From NCBI RefSeq assembly GCF_020166345.1, contig NZ_JAIUJS010000004.1:62001-126000 (forward strand): 64,000 nt of DNA. The letters are read 5' to 3'. Under the pieces are notes generated by a model, which searched no databases, had not been told where the DNA came from, and saw only the letters and a list, made by a program, of their open reading frames with translations. Numbering within the stretch: position 1 is the first letter of the stretch; the number at the start of each line of letters is the position of its first letter. The translations under genes were made by a program, and so were the position numbers. Below, piece by piece: positions 1 through 9,135 of the stretch. Origin of the DNA: Winogradskyella vincentii. Its GTDB lineage: Bacteria > Bacteroidota > Bacteroidia > Flavobacteriales > Flavobacteriaceae.

Positions 1-111
1 AGCCCCTTGTATTGGTTGATTCTTGTTATCTGTTACTTTACCAGATATGGTAGTTTGCCCATAAATAATACTTCCGAAAAGGAAAGTTATTAAAGTGATT
101 AGCGTTTTCAT
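1..111 (-). CDS. Partial exported protein, CarboxypepD_reg-like N-terminus
   Basis: Only the first 37 codons lie in the window; the gene continues past the left edge. The start ATG is at 109-111. The first 19 residues form a Sec signal peptide ending at YGQ. The sequence ISGKVTDNKNQPIQGA then follows, the usual opening of a carboxypeptidase-regulatory-like beta-sandwich. In Bacteroidota this fold sits at the N-terminus of TonB-dependent (SusC-like) receptors and other outer-membrane proteins, so an outer-membrane receptor is likely, but the visible part cannot prove it. A TCAATCAATCA-type leader lies just before the start. Confidence 0.7.
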   Translation of the reverse strand, partial: MKTLITLITFLFGSIIYGQTTISGKVTDNKNQPIQGA

Positions 112-253
112 TGATTGATTGATTTATACTGTTCGTTTTTGATTGTGATACAAAATTGAGGCATTTTTAAGTGTTTCTAAATTCATTTTAACCGAACTGT
201 TATAAAAGGAGGATGAATTGAATATCTTTGGCACAAGAATCTAAATAAAACCC

Positions 254-940
254 ATGCTAACAAGTACAAAAAGGCAGTTTACTATACTATTCTTTATTAT
301 AGTTTTATTTGAATTAATTACTGGTTCAGTGCCAGAATTAGCATTGGCACACTATATAGCGAAACCAGCTATTGTAATTAGCCTAATGGTCTTGTTCATT
401 AATAGTTCGCACAAGCTATCAGGTGGCATAAGAAAAACAACCTTGTTAGCACTAGGATTTTCTTTATTAGGTGATATTTTATTGATGTTTGTTAATCAAA
501 GTACTGACTTTTTTACATTAGGTTTAATTGCATTTTTGTTGGCACATATAATGTATATTATTGTTTTTCTGAAGCACAGAAATAATAAAAGATCACCAAT
601 AGGTTTTTTACTACTACTTATCATTTATGCAAGTGGTTTATTCTTTTTACTCAAAGATGGTTTAGGTGAAATGTTTATTCCTGTTATAATTTATATAGTT
701 ATTATTCTTAGTATGGCAGCTACTGCATTTCTTAGAAAATCAATGGTTTCAAATTTGAGTTATTTACTAGTGCTCATAGGTGCAATTGTATTTATTATTT
801 CAGATAGTTCATTGGCCATCAATAAGTTCCATAAAGAATTGCCATTTGCTAATATAATTGTGATGCTCACTTATGCTATTGCACAATATTTAATTGTACT
901 AGGAATTTTAAAAATAAATGTAACAAACACCAAGGTATAA
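254..940 (+). CDS. YhhN/TMEM86-family membrane protein (probable lysoplasmalogenase)
   Basis: A 228-residue, very hydrophobic protein with about seven or eight membrane segments. It carries family landmarks: a KPA stretch near residue 37, an ALGFSLLGDILLM segment near residues 66-78, and a GLIAFLLAHIMY segment near residues 89-100. Conserved acidic and histidine residues of these segments are thought to form the active site of YhhN/TMEM86 enzymes, which cleave the vinyl-ether bond of lysoplasmalogens. Family membership is supported by the sequence; the substrate here is inferred. It stands alone, upstream of a sigma factor gene. Confidence 0.75.
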   Translation: MLTSTKRQFTILFFIIVLFELITGSVPELALAHYIAKPAIVISLMVLFINSSHKLSGGIRKTTLLALGFSLLGDILLMFVNQSTDFFTLGLIAFLLAHIMYIIVFLKHRNNKRSPIGFLLLLIIYASGLFFLLKDGLGEMFIPVIIYIVIILSMAATAFLRKSMVSNLSYLLVLIGAIVFIISDSSLAINKFHKELPFANIIVMLTYAIAQYLIVLGILKINVTNTKV

Positions 941-972
941 CTACTAATGGTGTAACTAACCAAAATCATCAA

Positions 973-1467
973 TTGAACAAAGAGCTCGAACATAGTTTTG
1001 TTGAACAGTTGCAAAAGCACCAAAACATTGTGCATAAGGTATGCCGTTTGTATACGAACAATGTAGATGCTCACAACGATTTGTTTCAAGAAATTACAAT
1101 TCAATTGTGGCGTGCTTACCCTAAGTTTAGGGGAGATTCAAAATTTAGTACTTGGATGTATCGTGTTGGTTTAAATACTGCTATTACATTATATCGAAAG
1201 TCTAAGCGAAGAATAAGCACACAACAGTTTGATAATATTCAGTTTAAAATCAAAGCTGAAGAATATGATGATACGGAAGAAGAGCAATTAAAGCTTTTGT
1301 ATACAGCGATACATCAATTAAATGACATTGAAAAAGCCTTGGTATTCTTGTATTTAGAAGACAAAGATTACAGGGAGATAAGTGAAACCTTGGGTATTAC
1401 TGAAGTAAATGCACGAGTTAAAATGAACCGTGTAAAAAAGAAATTGAGAACAATCTTAAATCCGTAA
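973..1467 (+). CDS. ECF-type RNA polymerase sigma factor
   Basis: A 164-residue sigma-70 family factor. Region 2 covers about residues 25-80, with DLFQEITIQLWRAYPKF and the STWMYRVGLNTAI segment. Region 4 covers about 115-160, with an HTH in YREISETLGITEVNARVKM. I chose the TTG at 973 because no ATG or GTG occurs before region 2 would be truncated. Three bases separate its stop from the next gene, a small membrane protein, an arrangement in which the partner is often a cognate regulator or anti-sigma-like protein. The signal and regulon are unknown. Confidence 0.88.
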   Translation: MNKELEHSFVEQLQKHQNIVHKVCRLYTNNVDAHNDLFQEITIQLWRAYPKFRGDSKFSTWMYRVGLNTAITLYRKSKRRISTQQFDNIQFKIKAEEYDDTEEEQLKLLYTAIHQLNDIEKALVFLYLEDKDYREISETLGITEVNARVKMNRVKKKLRTILNP

Positions 1468-1470
1468 AAT

Positions 1471-2103
1471 ATGGATGAGTTAGAATTATTAAAAAAGGAC
1501 TGGAAGAAGGAGCAACCTGAATTTAACACTTTTGCAGATTCGGATATTTATTCGATGCTTCACAAAAAGTCGTCCTCTATTATAAAAACATTGTTTTATA
1601 TAAGTATAGCGGAATTTGCTTTTTGGATACTTGTAAATACTTTACCTTACTTTTTATCAGATTCTTATCGAGAAAAACTTGAAGCTAGCTATGAAAACCC
1701 TCTATTTGTGGGCCTTTCATTCTTAAGCTTTGGCGTAATAATTCTATTTATATACTTACTATACAATTCTTATAAATCCATTTCAATAACGGACAATGCA
1801 AAAAAATTGATGGAAAGTATTTTAAGAACCCGGAAGGTGATTAAGTACTATGTTATTTTCAATTTGGTAATGATCTTTATTTCAATCCCTTTGTCTTTGT
1901 ATTTTGAGTTTAATCAAAATCCTGAGTTTCATGACCAAGTTGCATCGATGGATTCTGGACAAATGCTAGTACTTTATTTAATTACCACATTAGTTACAGG
2001 AGTGATTATATTGATTTTCTGGTTGTTCTATAGATTGATCTATGGAATATTATTGAAGCGTCTTAATAGAAATTATGATGAATTGAAGAAACTAGAGGTT
2101 TAA
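1471..2103 (+). CDS. Four-TM membrane protein coupled to the sigma factor
   Basis: A 210-residue protein with a charged, cytosol-like N-terminus (about 35 residues) followed by four hydrophobic segments near residues 38-60, 78-98, 125-147 and 163-190. It starts three bases after the sigma factor stop, so the two are co-transcribed. I do not recognise a zinc-binding anti-sigma motif. By position it could be a membrane anti-sigma factor or sensor for the upstream ECF factor, but this is inference. Related flavobacterial proteins often carry a doubtful beta-carotene monooxygenase label; nothing here supports that. Confidence 0.75.
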   Translation: MDELELLKKDWKKEQPEFNTFADSDIYSMLHKKSSSIIKTLFYISIAEFAFWILVNTLPYFLSDSYREKLEASYENPLFVGLSFLSFGVIILFIYLLYNSYKSISITDNAKKLMESILRTRKVIKYYVIFNLVMIFISIPLSLYFEFNQNPEFHDQVASMDSGQMLVLYLITTLVTGVIILIFWLFYRLIYGILLKRLNRNYDELKKLEV

Positions 2104-2105
2104 AA

Positions 2106-2906
2106 TTACCAATCTCTTAGTTCCTTATTTAAGCGTTCTTTTTCCTCAAGCTCTTCCTGTGGTATTACTTTTAAAAATGAAGGATGTTGTTCTATTGCAT
2201 ATTCTATTTTTTCAACAATGTCTGCAATGGTTTCATTCTCGTAATCTATTTCTAATGGTTGTTTAACCTCAAAGGATTGATATATGTTCTTCTTTTTGAT
2301 TCTAAGCCCTTTCTTATCGAATGAACGTCTAAAACCATCAATAACAATAGGTACAACAATTGGTTGGTAATGCTTAATAATATGAGCTGTACCTTTTCTA
2401 ATTGGTTTAAATGGTGTCGTTGTCCCTTGAGGAAAAGTAATGACCCAACCATCATCCAAAGCTTTCTTAATATTAGTAATATCGCTCATTTTTACCTGGC
2501 GATTTACATTCTGCCCTTTAGAACGCCAAGTTCGTTCAATACTAATAGATCCAGTGTAAGCAAAAATTTTAGGGATTAAACCAGATTTCATGGTCTCTTT
2601 AGCAGCAACGTAATAAATATTCAACTTAGGATTCCATAAGTATCCTACATTCTTTATACTATCTAATCTTCCGCTAAGGCTCGCATTGAATACATGAAAC
2701 ATGGCAATTACATCAGCAAAATAAGTTTGATGGTTAGAAATAAACAATACATTTTTGTCTGGTAAATTCTTTAATATTTCAGATCCCTCAATTTGCAAAT
2801 CATTAAAGCCTCTAAAACGTCTATGCGTCAATAATCCTAAAATCCGAATTAGCCACTTTTTCACCCAAAGAATATGTCCAAAAGGATTGGTTTTAAATAA
2901 ACCCAT
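2106..2906 (-). CDS. 1-acyl-sn-glycerol-3-phosphate acyltransferase family protein (PlsC-like)
   Basis: A 266-residue acyltransferase of the PlsC type. The catalytic H-x4-D motif appears as NHQTYFAD (about residues 58-65). A glycerophosphate-binding-like block, FPQGTTTPF, sits near residues 158-166. A hydrophobic N-terminal stretch suits membrane association. Members acylate lysophosphatidic acid or related lipids at the inner membrane. The motif and length support the family; the exact acceptor is not known. It converges on the four-TM protein with two bases between the stop codons. Confidence 0.85.
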   Translation of the reverse strand: MGLFKTNPFGHILWVKKWLIRILGLLTHRRFRGFNDLQIEGSEILKNLPDKNVLFISNHQTYFADVIAMFHVFNASLSGRLDSIKNVGYLWNPKLNIYYVAAKETMKSGLIPKIFAYTGSISIERTWRSKGQNVNRQVKMSDITNIKKALDDGWVITFPQGTTTPFKPIRKGTAHIIKHYQPIVVPIVIDGFRRSFDKKGLRIKKKNIYQSFEVKQPLEIDYENETIADIVEKIEYAIEQHPSFLKVIPQEELEEKERLNKELRDW

Positions 2907-2954
2907 GTTGATTTTTCAATTAAACTGAATTACAAATGTAACAAATAAGACCAG

Positions 2955-3596
2955 CTATAAAACTTGTTTTAATAAGTCTTTTAGTTCACTTAGCATCATT
3001 GCTGTTGCTCCCCATACAATATGATCATTAAGTTTAAATGCAGGAACCTCTACCTCAACATTATAAGAAGTTGGCACTCTGGTCATTAAAACATTTCTAT
3101 CATTTAAAAAATCTAACAAGGAGACTTCTATGATGTCTTCAACCTCATCTTCCTGTTTTCTAAACAAAGGTTTATATTCAGAAACTGCTAAAAATGGGTG
3201 CACTATAAAATTGCTAGGTGGTATATATAATGGAGACATTGGTTTAATAATGTTAAGATTAGATGTTGGGACACCAACTTCCTCCTCAGTTTCGCGCATA
3301 GCTGTTGTCATTAAGTCATTATCACCCTCTTCATATTTTCCTCCAGGAAAAGCAACTTGAGCAGAATGTACCCCTTTATATGTCTTACGGAGAATTAATA
3401 CAAAATTGGTATTAAAATCAGCATTGGGATAAAACAAAGCCAAAACTCCAGCCTTCTTTGCTGACTTAGCTTTAGCTTGCATTTTCTTAGCCAACTCAAG
3501 ACGATATGGAGGAGACATTTTAGCATGAGATAATTCGCCAAAAAGCTCGAGATGTTTTATTTTTACTACAGCATCTAAAAACGAATTAAATACCAT
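2955..3596 (-). CDS. Nudix hydrolase, CoA pyrophosphatase-like
   Basis: A 213-residue Nudix protein. The Nudix box lies at residues 85-109, with the core R101-E102-x-E-E105-E106-x-G108. The flanking pattern (AFPGGKYEEGDNDLMTTAMRE and a later FIVHPFLA) resembles NudL-type coenzyme A diphosphatases, which split CoA into 4'-phosphopantetheine and ADP. Magnesium would bind at the box glutamates. The start codon at 3594-3596 lies two bases from the start of the divergent isomerase gene, so its promoter must be inside that gene. Substrate assignment is by family only. Confidence 0.85.
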   Translation of the reverse strand: MVFNSFLDAVVKIKHLELFGELSHAKMSPPYRLELAKKMQAKAKSAKKAGVLALFYPNADFNTNFVLILRKTYKGVHSAQVAFPGGKYEEGDNDLMTTAMRETEEEVGVPTSNLNIIKPMSPLYIPPSNFIVHPFLAVSEYKPLFRKQEDEVEDIIEVSLLDFLNDRNVLMTRVPTSYNVEVEVPAFKLNDHIVWGATAMMLSELKDLLKQVL

Positions 3597-3598
3597 TT

Positions 3599-4306
3599 AT
3601 GAGATTTCTTTTAATAGTAAGTTTTACACTCTTAATATTGAATTGTGAAGATAAACAAACTTCAAAACAAAATAATACAACCCTTGTAAAAGATTCTACT
3701 TCAGTTAAAACACCGACTAAAGAAAATTCTAAAAATGAAGTCAAGGAGGATTTCCCTGTACTTACAGATGCTAATGCCATGGAATTTTTCTTAGAGTATG
3801 AAAAAGAACATAAAGAAGATAAAATAAGAATAACTACAGATTATGGCGAAATTGATATTAAGTTATACGAAAAGACAAAATTTCATAGAGCCAATTTTAT
3901 ATACCTCACAAAGCTTAATTATTTTAATGGTACGCAATTTTACCGTGTAGTAGAAAACTTCATTATTCAAGGAGGTAGTAGCGATGATTACAATATTGCC
4001 AAAAGACGAAGAAAAATTGGTAAATATCTATTACCACCAGATACAAAAAGAGGATACACTCACAAACGTGGAGCAGTTTCAATGCCGAGTAGTGAAATTG
4101 AAAATGCTTATAAATTAGCCTCACCATATCAGTTTTTTATTGTTCAGAGACCTGGCGGAGCAGATTATTTAGATAAAGGTTATACGGTATTTGGAGAAGT
4201 TATTAAGGGAATGGATGTAGTAGACGAAATAAATAAAGTAGATACGGATGAAGGTGAATGGCCTTTACAAAATGTATATATCAGAAAGGTAGAAATTATA
4301 GATTAA
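3599..4306 (+). CDS. Cyclophilin-type peptidyl-prolyl isomerase, lipoprotein
   Basis: A 235-residue lipoprotein with a lipobox ending at Cys16 (LILNC). After a Ser/Thr/Lys-rich linker, a cyclophilin domain runs from about residue 75 to the end. It contains the typical FHRANFIYLTKLNYFNGTQFYRVVENFIIQGG region with several substitutions, and YQFFIVQ later in the fold. It would catalyse proline cis-trans isomerisation in proteins of the periplasm or outer membrane. Its ATG is two bases from the divergent Nudix start, so transcription must begin inside the neighbour. Confidence 0.88.
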   Translation: MRFLLIVSFTLLILNCEDKQTSKQNNTTLVKDSTSVKTPTKENSKNEVKEDFPVLTDANAMEFFLEYEKEHKEDKIRITTDYGEIDIKLYEKTKFHRANFIYLTKLNYFNGTQFYRVVENFIIQGGSSDDYNIAKRRRKIGKYLLPPDTKRGYTHKRGAVSMPSSEIENAYKLASPYQFFIVQRPGGADYLDKGYTVFGEVIKGMDVVDEINKVDTDEGEWPLQNVYIRKVEIID

Positions 4307-4367
4307 TTAAGAATCCTTATGCCCTATTTTTAATACCTTGCTTACACTAACAACAAAACTAACAACT

Positions 4368-6512
4368 ATGATGCGTAGATCAATTAAAATGGCAGTGCTT
4401 AGCAGTATTTTGCTATTTGCAAGTTGTAAAAATGACAACAAATCGAACGAAGAATTAATGACTGATAATTTATTACTTCAAGAGTGGACAGGACCATATG
4501 AGGGAACGCCAGCTTTTGACAAAATGAAGGTAACTGATGTTAAAGAAGCTGTTGAAAAAGGAATGGAACTCAGTTTAGAAGAGATTGAAGCTATTGCTAA
4601 TAACTCCGAAGCGCCAACCTTTAAAAACACTATTGAAGCTATGGAGAGTTCTGGTAAAGTTTTAGACAGGGTTTTTGCATACTATGGCATTATGTCTAGT
4701 AATGTTTCTTCTCCTGAGTTTAGAGAGATTCAAGCAGAATTAGCTCCAAAGCTATCCGAATTTAGATCTAAAATTTCTCAGAACGAAAAACTTTTCCAGC
4801 GGATTAAAGCAGTTTATGATGCGTCACAAGAAACACCATTAGAACCTCAGGCACAACGTGTTGTAGAACTAACCTACAAACAGTTTGAAATGAATGGTGC
4901 TAATTTAGACGCGGAAAAGAAAAAACGATATGCTGAAATTAACAAGGAACTATCTTCATTGTATACCAAATTTGCTAACAACGTACTGCATGATGAAGAA
5001 AATTATGTTACATATTTAAATGAAGACCAACTCGATGGGTTATCCGATGCCTTTATTAAATCTGCGGCAAAAATTGCAAGCGATAAAGGTAAAGAAGGTA
5101 TGTACGCTATAACAAATACGCGTTCATCAATGGATCCTTTCCTTACATACTCTACCAACAGAGATTTACGTAAACAAGTATGGACTAACTATTATTCACG
5201 TGGTGACAATGGCGACGAATATGATAACAATAAAATCATTGCTGAAATTTTAAAATTACGTAAAGAACGTGTTGGTCTATTGGGTTACGATAATTATGCG
5301 CAATGGCGTTTACAGGATCGTATGGCGAAAAACCCAGAGAATGCAATGGCATTAATGGAAGCCGTATGGCCTGCTGCAACAGCACGCGTCAAAGAAGAAG
5401 TTGCGGATATGCAAGTCATTGCTAATGAACTTGGAGATAATATTACTATTGAGCCTTGGGATTACCGTTATTATGCAGAGAAAGTACGTAAAAAGAAGTA
5501 CGATTTAGATAGTGATGAAGTTAAGCAATACCTTCAATTAGACAAATTGAGAGAAGCTATGTTTTTTGTCGCTGGAGAACTCTTTAATTTTGAATTCATA
5601 CCAATTGAAGAAGGTAAAGTACCTGTTTTCCAAGAGGATGTTAAGGTTTGGGAAGTTAAAGATAGAACATCAGGAAAACATATAGGGCTATGGTATTTAG
5701 ACACCTTTGCTAGACAAGGCAAACGCTCGGGAGCTTGGGCAACAACCTACAGAAGCTACACGTCTTTTGAAGGTGAAAAAACAGTTTTAGCATCTAACAA
5801 CAATAACTTTGTGAAACCGGCTCCAGGTGAAGCTGTACTGATCTCTTGGGATGATGCAACTACATTTTTCCATGAGTTTGGACATGCATTGCATTTCTTC
5901 TCATCTAACGTAAAATACCCAACACTTAATGGTGGAGTGCGCGATTATACAGAATTTCAATCTCAATTACTCGAGCGTTGGTTATCTACTGATAAAGTAA
6001 TCAACCAATTTTTGGTTCATTATGAAACAGGAGAACCAATACCTGCATCTTTGGTTGAAAAAATAAAAAATGCATCAACATTCAATCAAGGATTCGGTAC
6101 GACTGAGTATTTAGCCTCTGCTCTTATGGACATGAAACTGCATTTAGCAGATCCTTCAGATATAGATATAGATAAATTTGAACGTGAAACACTGGACGAA
6201 CTTGGTATGCCTAAAGAATTACCAATGCGACATAGAACACCACATTTTGGACATGTGTTCTCAGGTGAAGGATATGCCACTGCTTACTATGGATATATGT
6301 GGGCAGACGTCCTTACTAGTGACGCGTCTGAAGCTTTTAAGGAAGCACCTGGTGGATTCTATGATAAAGATGTTGCAGATAAATTAGTGAAATATTTATT
6401 TGCTCCTCGCAATGCTATGGACCCAGCTGATGCCTATAGAAAATTTAGAGGACGAGATGCAAAAATTGAAGCATTAATGCGAGATAGAGGATTTCCAGTT
6501 CCTCAAGGATAA
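4368..6512 (+). CDS. dcp: M3-family zinc metallopeptidase, dipeptidyl carboxypeptidase-like lipoprotein
   Basis: A 714-residue M3 peptidase. I chose the ATG at 4368 because a signal sequence with lipobox (LLFASC) follows at once; an upstream TTG would add ten unlikely residues. The zinc motif HEFGH is at residues 502-506, with the third ligand expected in the following YTEFQSQLLERW segment. The length fits bacterial Dcp/oligopeptidase A relatives, which remove C-terminal dipeptides or cleave short peptides. A lipid anchor suggests action in the periplasm. A terminator follows at 6535-6572. Confidence 0.9.
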   Translation: MMRRSIKMAVLSSILLFASCKNDNKSNEELMTDNLLLQEWTGPYEGTPAFDKMKVTDVKEAVEKGMELSLEEIEAIANNSEAPTFKNTIEAMESSGKVLDRVFAYYGIMSSNVSSPEFREIQAELAPKLSEFRSKISQNEKLFQRIKAVYDASQETPLEPQAQRVVELTYKQFEMNGANLDAEKKKRYAEINKELSSLYTKFANNVLHDEENYVTYLNEDQLDGLSDAFIKSAAKIASDKGKEGMYAITNTRSSMDPFLTYSTNRDLRKQVWTNYYSRGDNGDEYDNNKIIAEILKLRKERVGLLGYDNYAQWRLQDRMAKNPENAMALMEAVWPAATARVKEEVADMQVIANELGDNITIEPWDYRYYAEKVRKKKYDLDSDEVKQYLQLDKLREAMFFVAGELFNFEFIPIEEGKVPVFQEDVKVWEVKDRTSGKHIGLWYLDTFARQGKRSGAWATTYRSYTSFEGEKTVLASNNNNFVKPAPGEAVLISWDDATTFFHEFGHALHFFSSNVKYPTLNGGVRDYTEFQSQLLERWLSTDKVINQFLVHYETGEPIPASLVEKIKNASTFNQGFGTTEYLASALMDMKLHLADPSDIDIDKFERETLDELGMPKELPMRHRTPHFGHVFSGEGYATAYYGYMWADVLTSDASEAFKEAPGGFYDKDVADKLVKYLFAPRNAMDPADAYRKFRGRDAKIEALMRDRGFPVPQG

Positions 6513-6534
6513 TTCTAAATAAAAAAAGACTTAA

Positions 6535-6572
6535 AAACGCTCAATTCTAAGGTGTTAGATTGGGCGTTTTTT
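6535..6572 (+). terminator. Rho-independent terminator after the M3 peptidase
   Basis: An AACGCTCAAT arm pairs with ATTGGGCGTT (one G-T wobble) around a loop of about 11 bases. A T-run follows at 6567-6572. It lies 23 bases after the peptidase stop. Confidence 0.8.
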
Positions 6573-6643
6573 AATTGAAAAAAGTTATCTTTAATCAACA
6601 ACAAATTTAGTAACCAACAGTATATGATTTGTTAAATGCGTTA

Positions 6644-6739
6644 ATGCATAAAAAAGTATTGCAACGAAATGTTGAAGGCTTAAATCAACTAAATAAAAAG
6701 TACAACCAAACCTTAGAAGATATAAGGGAAAATAATTAA
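6644..6739 (+). CDS. Possible 31-residue ORF or gene remnant
   Basis: In the 265-base gap after the peptidase there is a short reading frame beginning ATG CAT AAA AAA and ending TAA at 6737-6739. The frame is open a few codons upstream without another ATG. Its product is hydrophilic and rich in Lys, Gln and Asn, with no recognisable domain. No clear ribosome binding site precedes it. It may be chance, a small protein, or the tail of a decayed gene. The rest of the gap shows only the terminator. Confidence 0.2.
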   Translation: MHKKVLQRNVEGLNQLNKKYNQTLEDIRENN

Positions 6740-6777
6740 AATTATTATCCGTTAATTATTGAATAATAAGATTCTTC

Positions 6778-7128
6778 ATGAAAGCAAAACAACTCATTGC
6801 ATTAGCTCCAGAAATATACCTTGTACTTGCTACCTTGTATTATTGGGTATTAACGGCTAATTTCTTTAATCCTTTTGCAATAGTTCTTTTAACTATACTG
6901 CTCTATCAATTGATTTTTAGAAAATTCGCAACGGGAATAATTATAGCTTCAATTTTTATTTTGCTAAACCTGTACATGATTTTTGCACTGCTTTCAGAGC
7001 TGTCCGAATTCACAGAACCGAATGAAAATTATAATAACCTATTATTTATAGGCTCTTTATTTATTGCACTTAATCTATTGGCTGGCATATTTATGTTCTG
7101 GAAGTATTTAAAAACTAAAATAGTCTAG
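6778..7128 (+). CDS. Small membrane protein of unknown function
   Basis: A 116-residue protein with four hydrophobic segments near residues 8-27, 30-46, 53-73 and 88-107. A short acidic loop (SEFTEPNENYNN) separates the third and fourth. I recognise no family motif. It converges on the DUF481 gene, with two bases between the stop codons. Function unknown. Confidence 0.65.
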   Translation: MKAKQLIALAPEIYLVLATLYYWVLTANFFNPFAIVLLTILLYQLIFRKFATGIIIASIFILLNLYMIFALLSELSEFTEPNENYNNLLFIGSLFIALNLLAGIFMFWKYLKTKIV

Positions 7129-7130
7129 TG

Positions 7131-7892
7131 CTAAAGGTAATTTTTCAATTTAAAGCCAAATGTCAATACACTATCATCTTGCTTTTGTCCCTGAATAACC
7201 ACGCTTTCAAATGTGTCTAGATAATTAATTTTAAAATTCAGGAATTTCCATAAAGGAAATTCTAAACTCACGTCAGCACGCCATCTGTAGTTGTCACTTT
7301 CTTCCAGTGAAGGTTGAAAGAAGCTTTCGTGCTTAACAATCACTTTTTTCTTAAATAAATGATATTCGCCCTGAACCCACAAAGTTCCCCTTAAAGCATC
7401 AATAGAATTGTTCCCATTGTATTCCATCTGATTGAATGTAGACTTCTTAAAATCTGTATTTTCATACTCACAAGTCAAAGCAAATTTTAGAAAGTTCTTT
7501 TCCTTTTTAAATATCTGAAAAGTTGCTCCTGCACCAAATAGATACCTTAAGTCAATTTCCCTTCTAAAATTAGTACTGACAAAAGCTAATACCAAAGGTG
7601 AAATTTTTCGCTCTGGTGTAAATCTTAAAAAATTGAGACTTAAAATATCTTCATCTGCCTTTTCTTTTCCAAACTCTTGGTAGACATAAGAATTCTTTGT
7701 TTCAAATAACCCTTTTTCCCAAGGCTTAAAACTCACATTAGAACTTGCCCTAAATATAACCGTCTCTACATTCCCAGCTTGCATAAAACCTGTCAATGAG
7801 AGGTCTGCCTTTACACTGAGTGAATCAGCATCTTTAACCTGGCCAAAAATTAAACTGGGGACAATCAAGAAATAATATAGAACCCTTTTCAT
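7131..7892 (-). CDS. DUF481-family outer-membrane beta-barrel protein
   Basis: A 253-residue protein with a signal peptide (first 17 residues, ending IFGQ). It is followed by alternating hydrophobic/polar beta strands typical of a DUF481 (YdiY-like) barrel. Strand-like segments such as ADLSLTGFMQAGNVETVIF open the domain, and the C-terminus ends in hydrophobic residues (TFGFKLKNYL). The family is placed in the outer membrane; its function is not established. It is monocistronic here. Confidence 0.75.
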   Translation of the reverse strand: MKRVLYYFLIVPSLIFGQVKDADSLSVKADLSLTGFMQAGNVETVIFRASSNVSFKPWEKGLFETKNSYVYQEFGKEKADEDILSLNFLRFTPERKISPLVLAFVSTNFRREIDLRYLFGAGATFQIFKKEKNFLKFALTCEYENTDFKKSTFNQMEYNGNNSIDALRGTLWVQGEYHLFKKKVIVKHESFFQPSLEESDNYRWRADVSLEFPLWKFLNFKINYLDTFESVVIQGQKQDDSVLTFGFKLKNYL

Positions 7893-8039
7893 AACACTTA
7901 ACTATAAATAATTATTTCAAAAGAATCCTCAAATATAGCCATTAGTACAAATTAGGTGCCATTATTAATTAATTTTATAAAATGAAATCAAAGTCCTCAT
8001 ATTTGGTTCTGTAACTTTAGTCACAACATAAATTTATTA

Positions 8040-8609
8040 ATGCTAAAAGACATTCCCCTAAAATCAAAAGACAGTATTACAAAGAATTTACTTGTACTAA
8101 AAATTTGTACTTGGCACCAGCTAATTGAGCATGTAAAGAATTTACCATATGGCAGAAATAGCAATAGAAGTGATTTCAACCTTGTAATTACAGAAAACAA
8201 GGGAACTTGTAGTTCTAAACATGCTCTTCTTAAAAAAGTCGCTGATGTTAATGGATTATCAAATGTGAAATTAATTCTTGGTATTTATAAAATGAATCAA
8301 AAGAATACTCCAAAAATTGGAAGTGTTTTGTCCCAAAACAACATAGATTATATACCTGAAGCCCATTGCTATTTAAACATTGATGGTAGACGATTAGATT
8401 ATACAAGTGCCAATTCTAAATTTGACAAGATTGCGAAAGACATATTAGAAGAAATTGAAATTTCACCTGAACAGGTAGTAGAATTTAAAATTAACTACCA
8501 CAAAAATTTTATTAAAGGTTGGTTAGAAGAATCAAAATCCAATAAAACATTTACGCAAATTTGGGACATTAGGGAAAAGTGCATTACTCATTTAAGTGGT
8601 AATTCTTAA
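8040..8609 (+). CDS. Transglutaminase-like cysteine protein
   Basis: A 189-residue protein with the pattern of a small transglutaminase-like (papain-fold) domain: Cys57 in GTCSSKH, His109 in PEAHCYL and Asp120 in RRLDYT, in the expected order and spacing for a Cys-His-Asp triad. There is no signal peptide, so it should be cytosolic. These domains can hydrolyse or transfer at amide bonds; the substrate is unknown. The assignment rests on the triad pattern only and needs a profile search. Neighbours are unrelated small genes. Confidence 0.55.
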   Translation: MLKDIPLKSKDSITKNLLVLKICTWHQLIEHVKNLPYGRNSNRSDFNLVITENKGTCSSKHALLKKVADVNGLSNVKLILGIYKMNQKNTPKIGSVLSQNNIDYIPEAHCYLNIDGRRLDYTSANSKFDKIAKDILEEIEISPEQVVEFKINYHKNFIKGWLEESKSNKTFTQIWDIREKCITHLSGNS

Positions 8610-8641
8610 AAATATTATAGGCTAAATCACGTTATAACTGC

Positions 8642-9061
8642 ATGAGACACAATAAATTTCTTCCTCTATATTTATTGTTTTTATTGGTTCATTTGTCTTG
8701 TGACAGACCAAAATGCACCAATAATAATCCCGTTTTTGAAGAGAATACAGCAGATTCAAAAATCTATAAAGATGAACTTGTAAAACAGTTATCATTGGTA
8801 GATCAAACTCAATTAACTTATTGGTTACAAGATTATGAAAACGTCAATGGTGATGAATACCTCTATTTTTATATTCAGGGTGATGGGTTATGCGCCAGTC
8901 TACATTTAAAAATGGAGCACTGGCAAAAACTTGAAAATGTTAGAGATAAAAAAGGCTCTGGTCGTTTTAACGCAGAATTCACCAATTTAAAATTTGATAT
9001 TAAACAAGACTCAACGTCTACTCAATTTGTGTACAATACTTTTGATAGAATTATCGATTAA
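8642..9061 (+). CDS. Hypothetical lipoprotein
   Basis: A 139-residue protein with a lipoprotein signal ending at Cys20 (LVHLSC), so it should be exported and lipid-anchored. The mature part is mixed polar sequence with one further cysteine pair region (RPKC and GLCASL). No domain recognised. It is transcribed in the same direction as its neighbours but spaced by about 30 and 75 bases. Confidence 0.65.
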   Translation: MRHNKFLPLYLLFLLVHLSCDRPKCTNNNPVFEENTADSKIYKDELVKQLSLVDQTQLTYWLQDYENVNGDEYLYFYIQGDGLCASLHLKMEHWQKLENVRDKKGSGRFNAEFTNLKFDIKQDSTSTQFVYNTFDRIID

Positions 9062-9135
9062 TTTGTAACTTTAAAACTATAGTTGCAATTCTTGCCCATA
9101 CTGCACTATTTGTAAATTATCTAAAAGCAGTAAAA

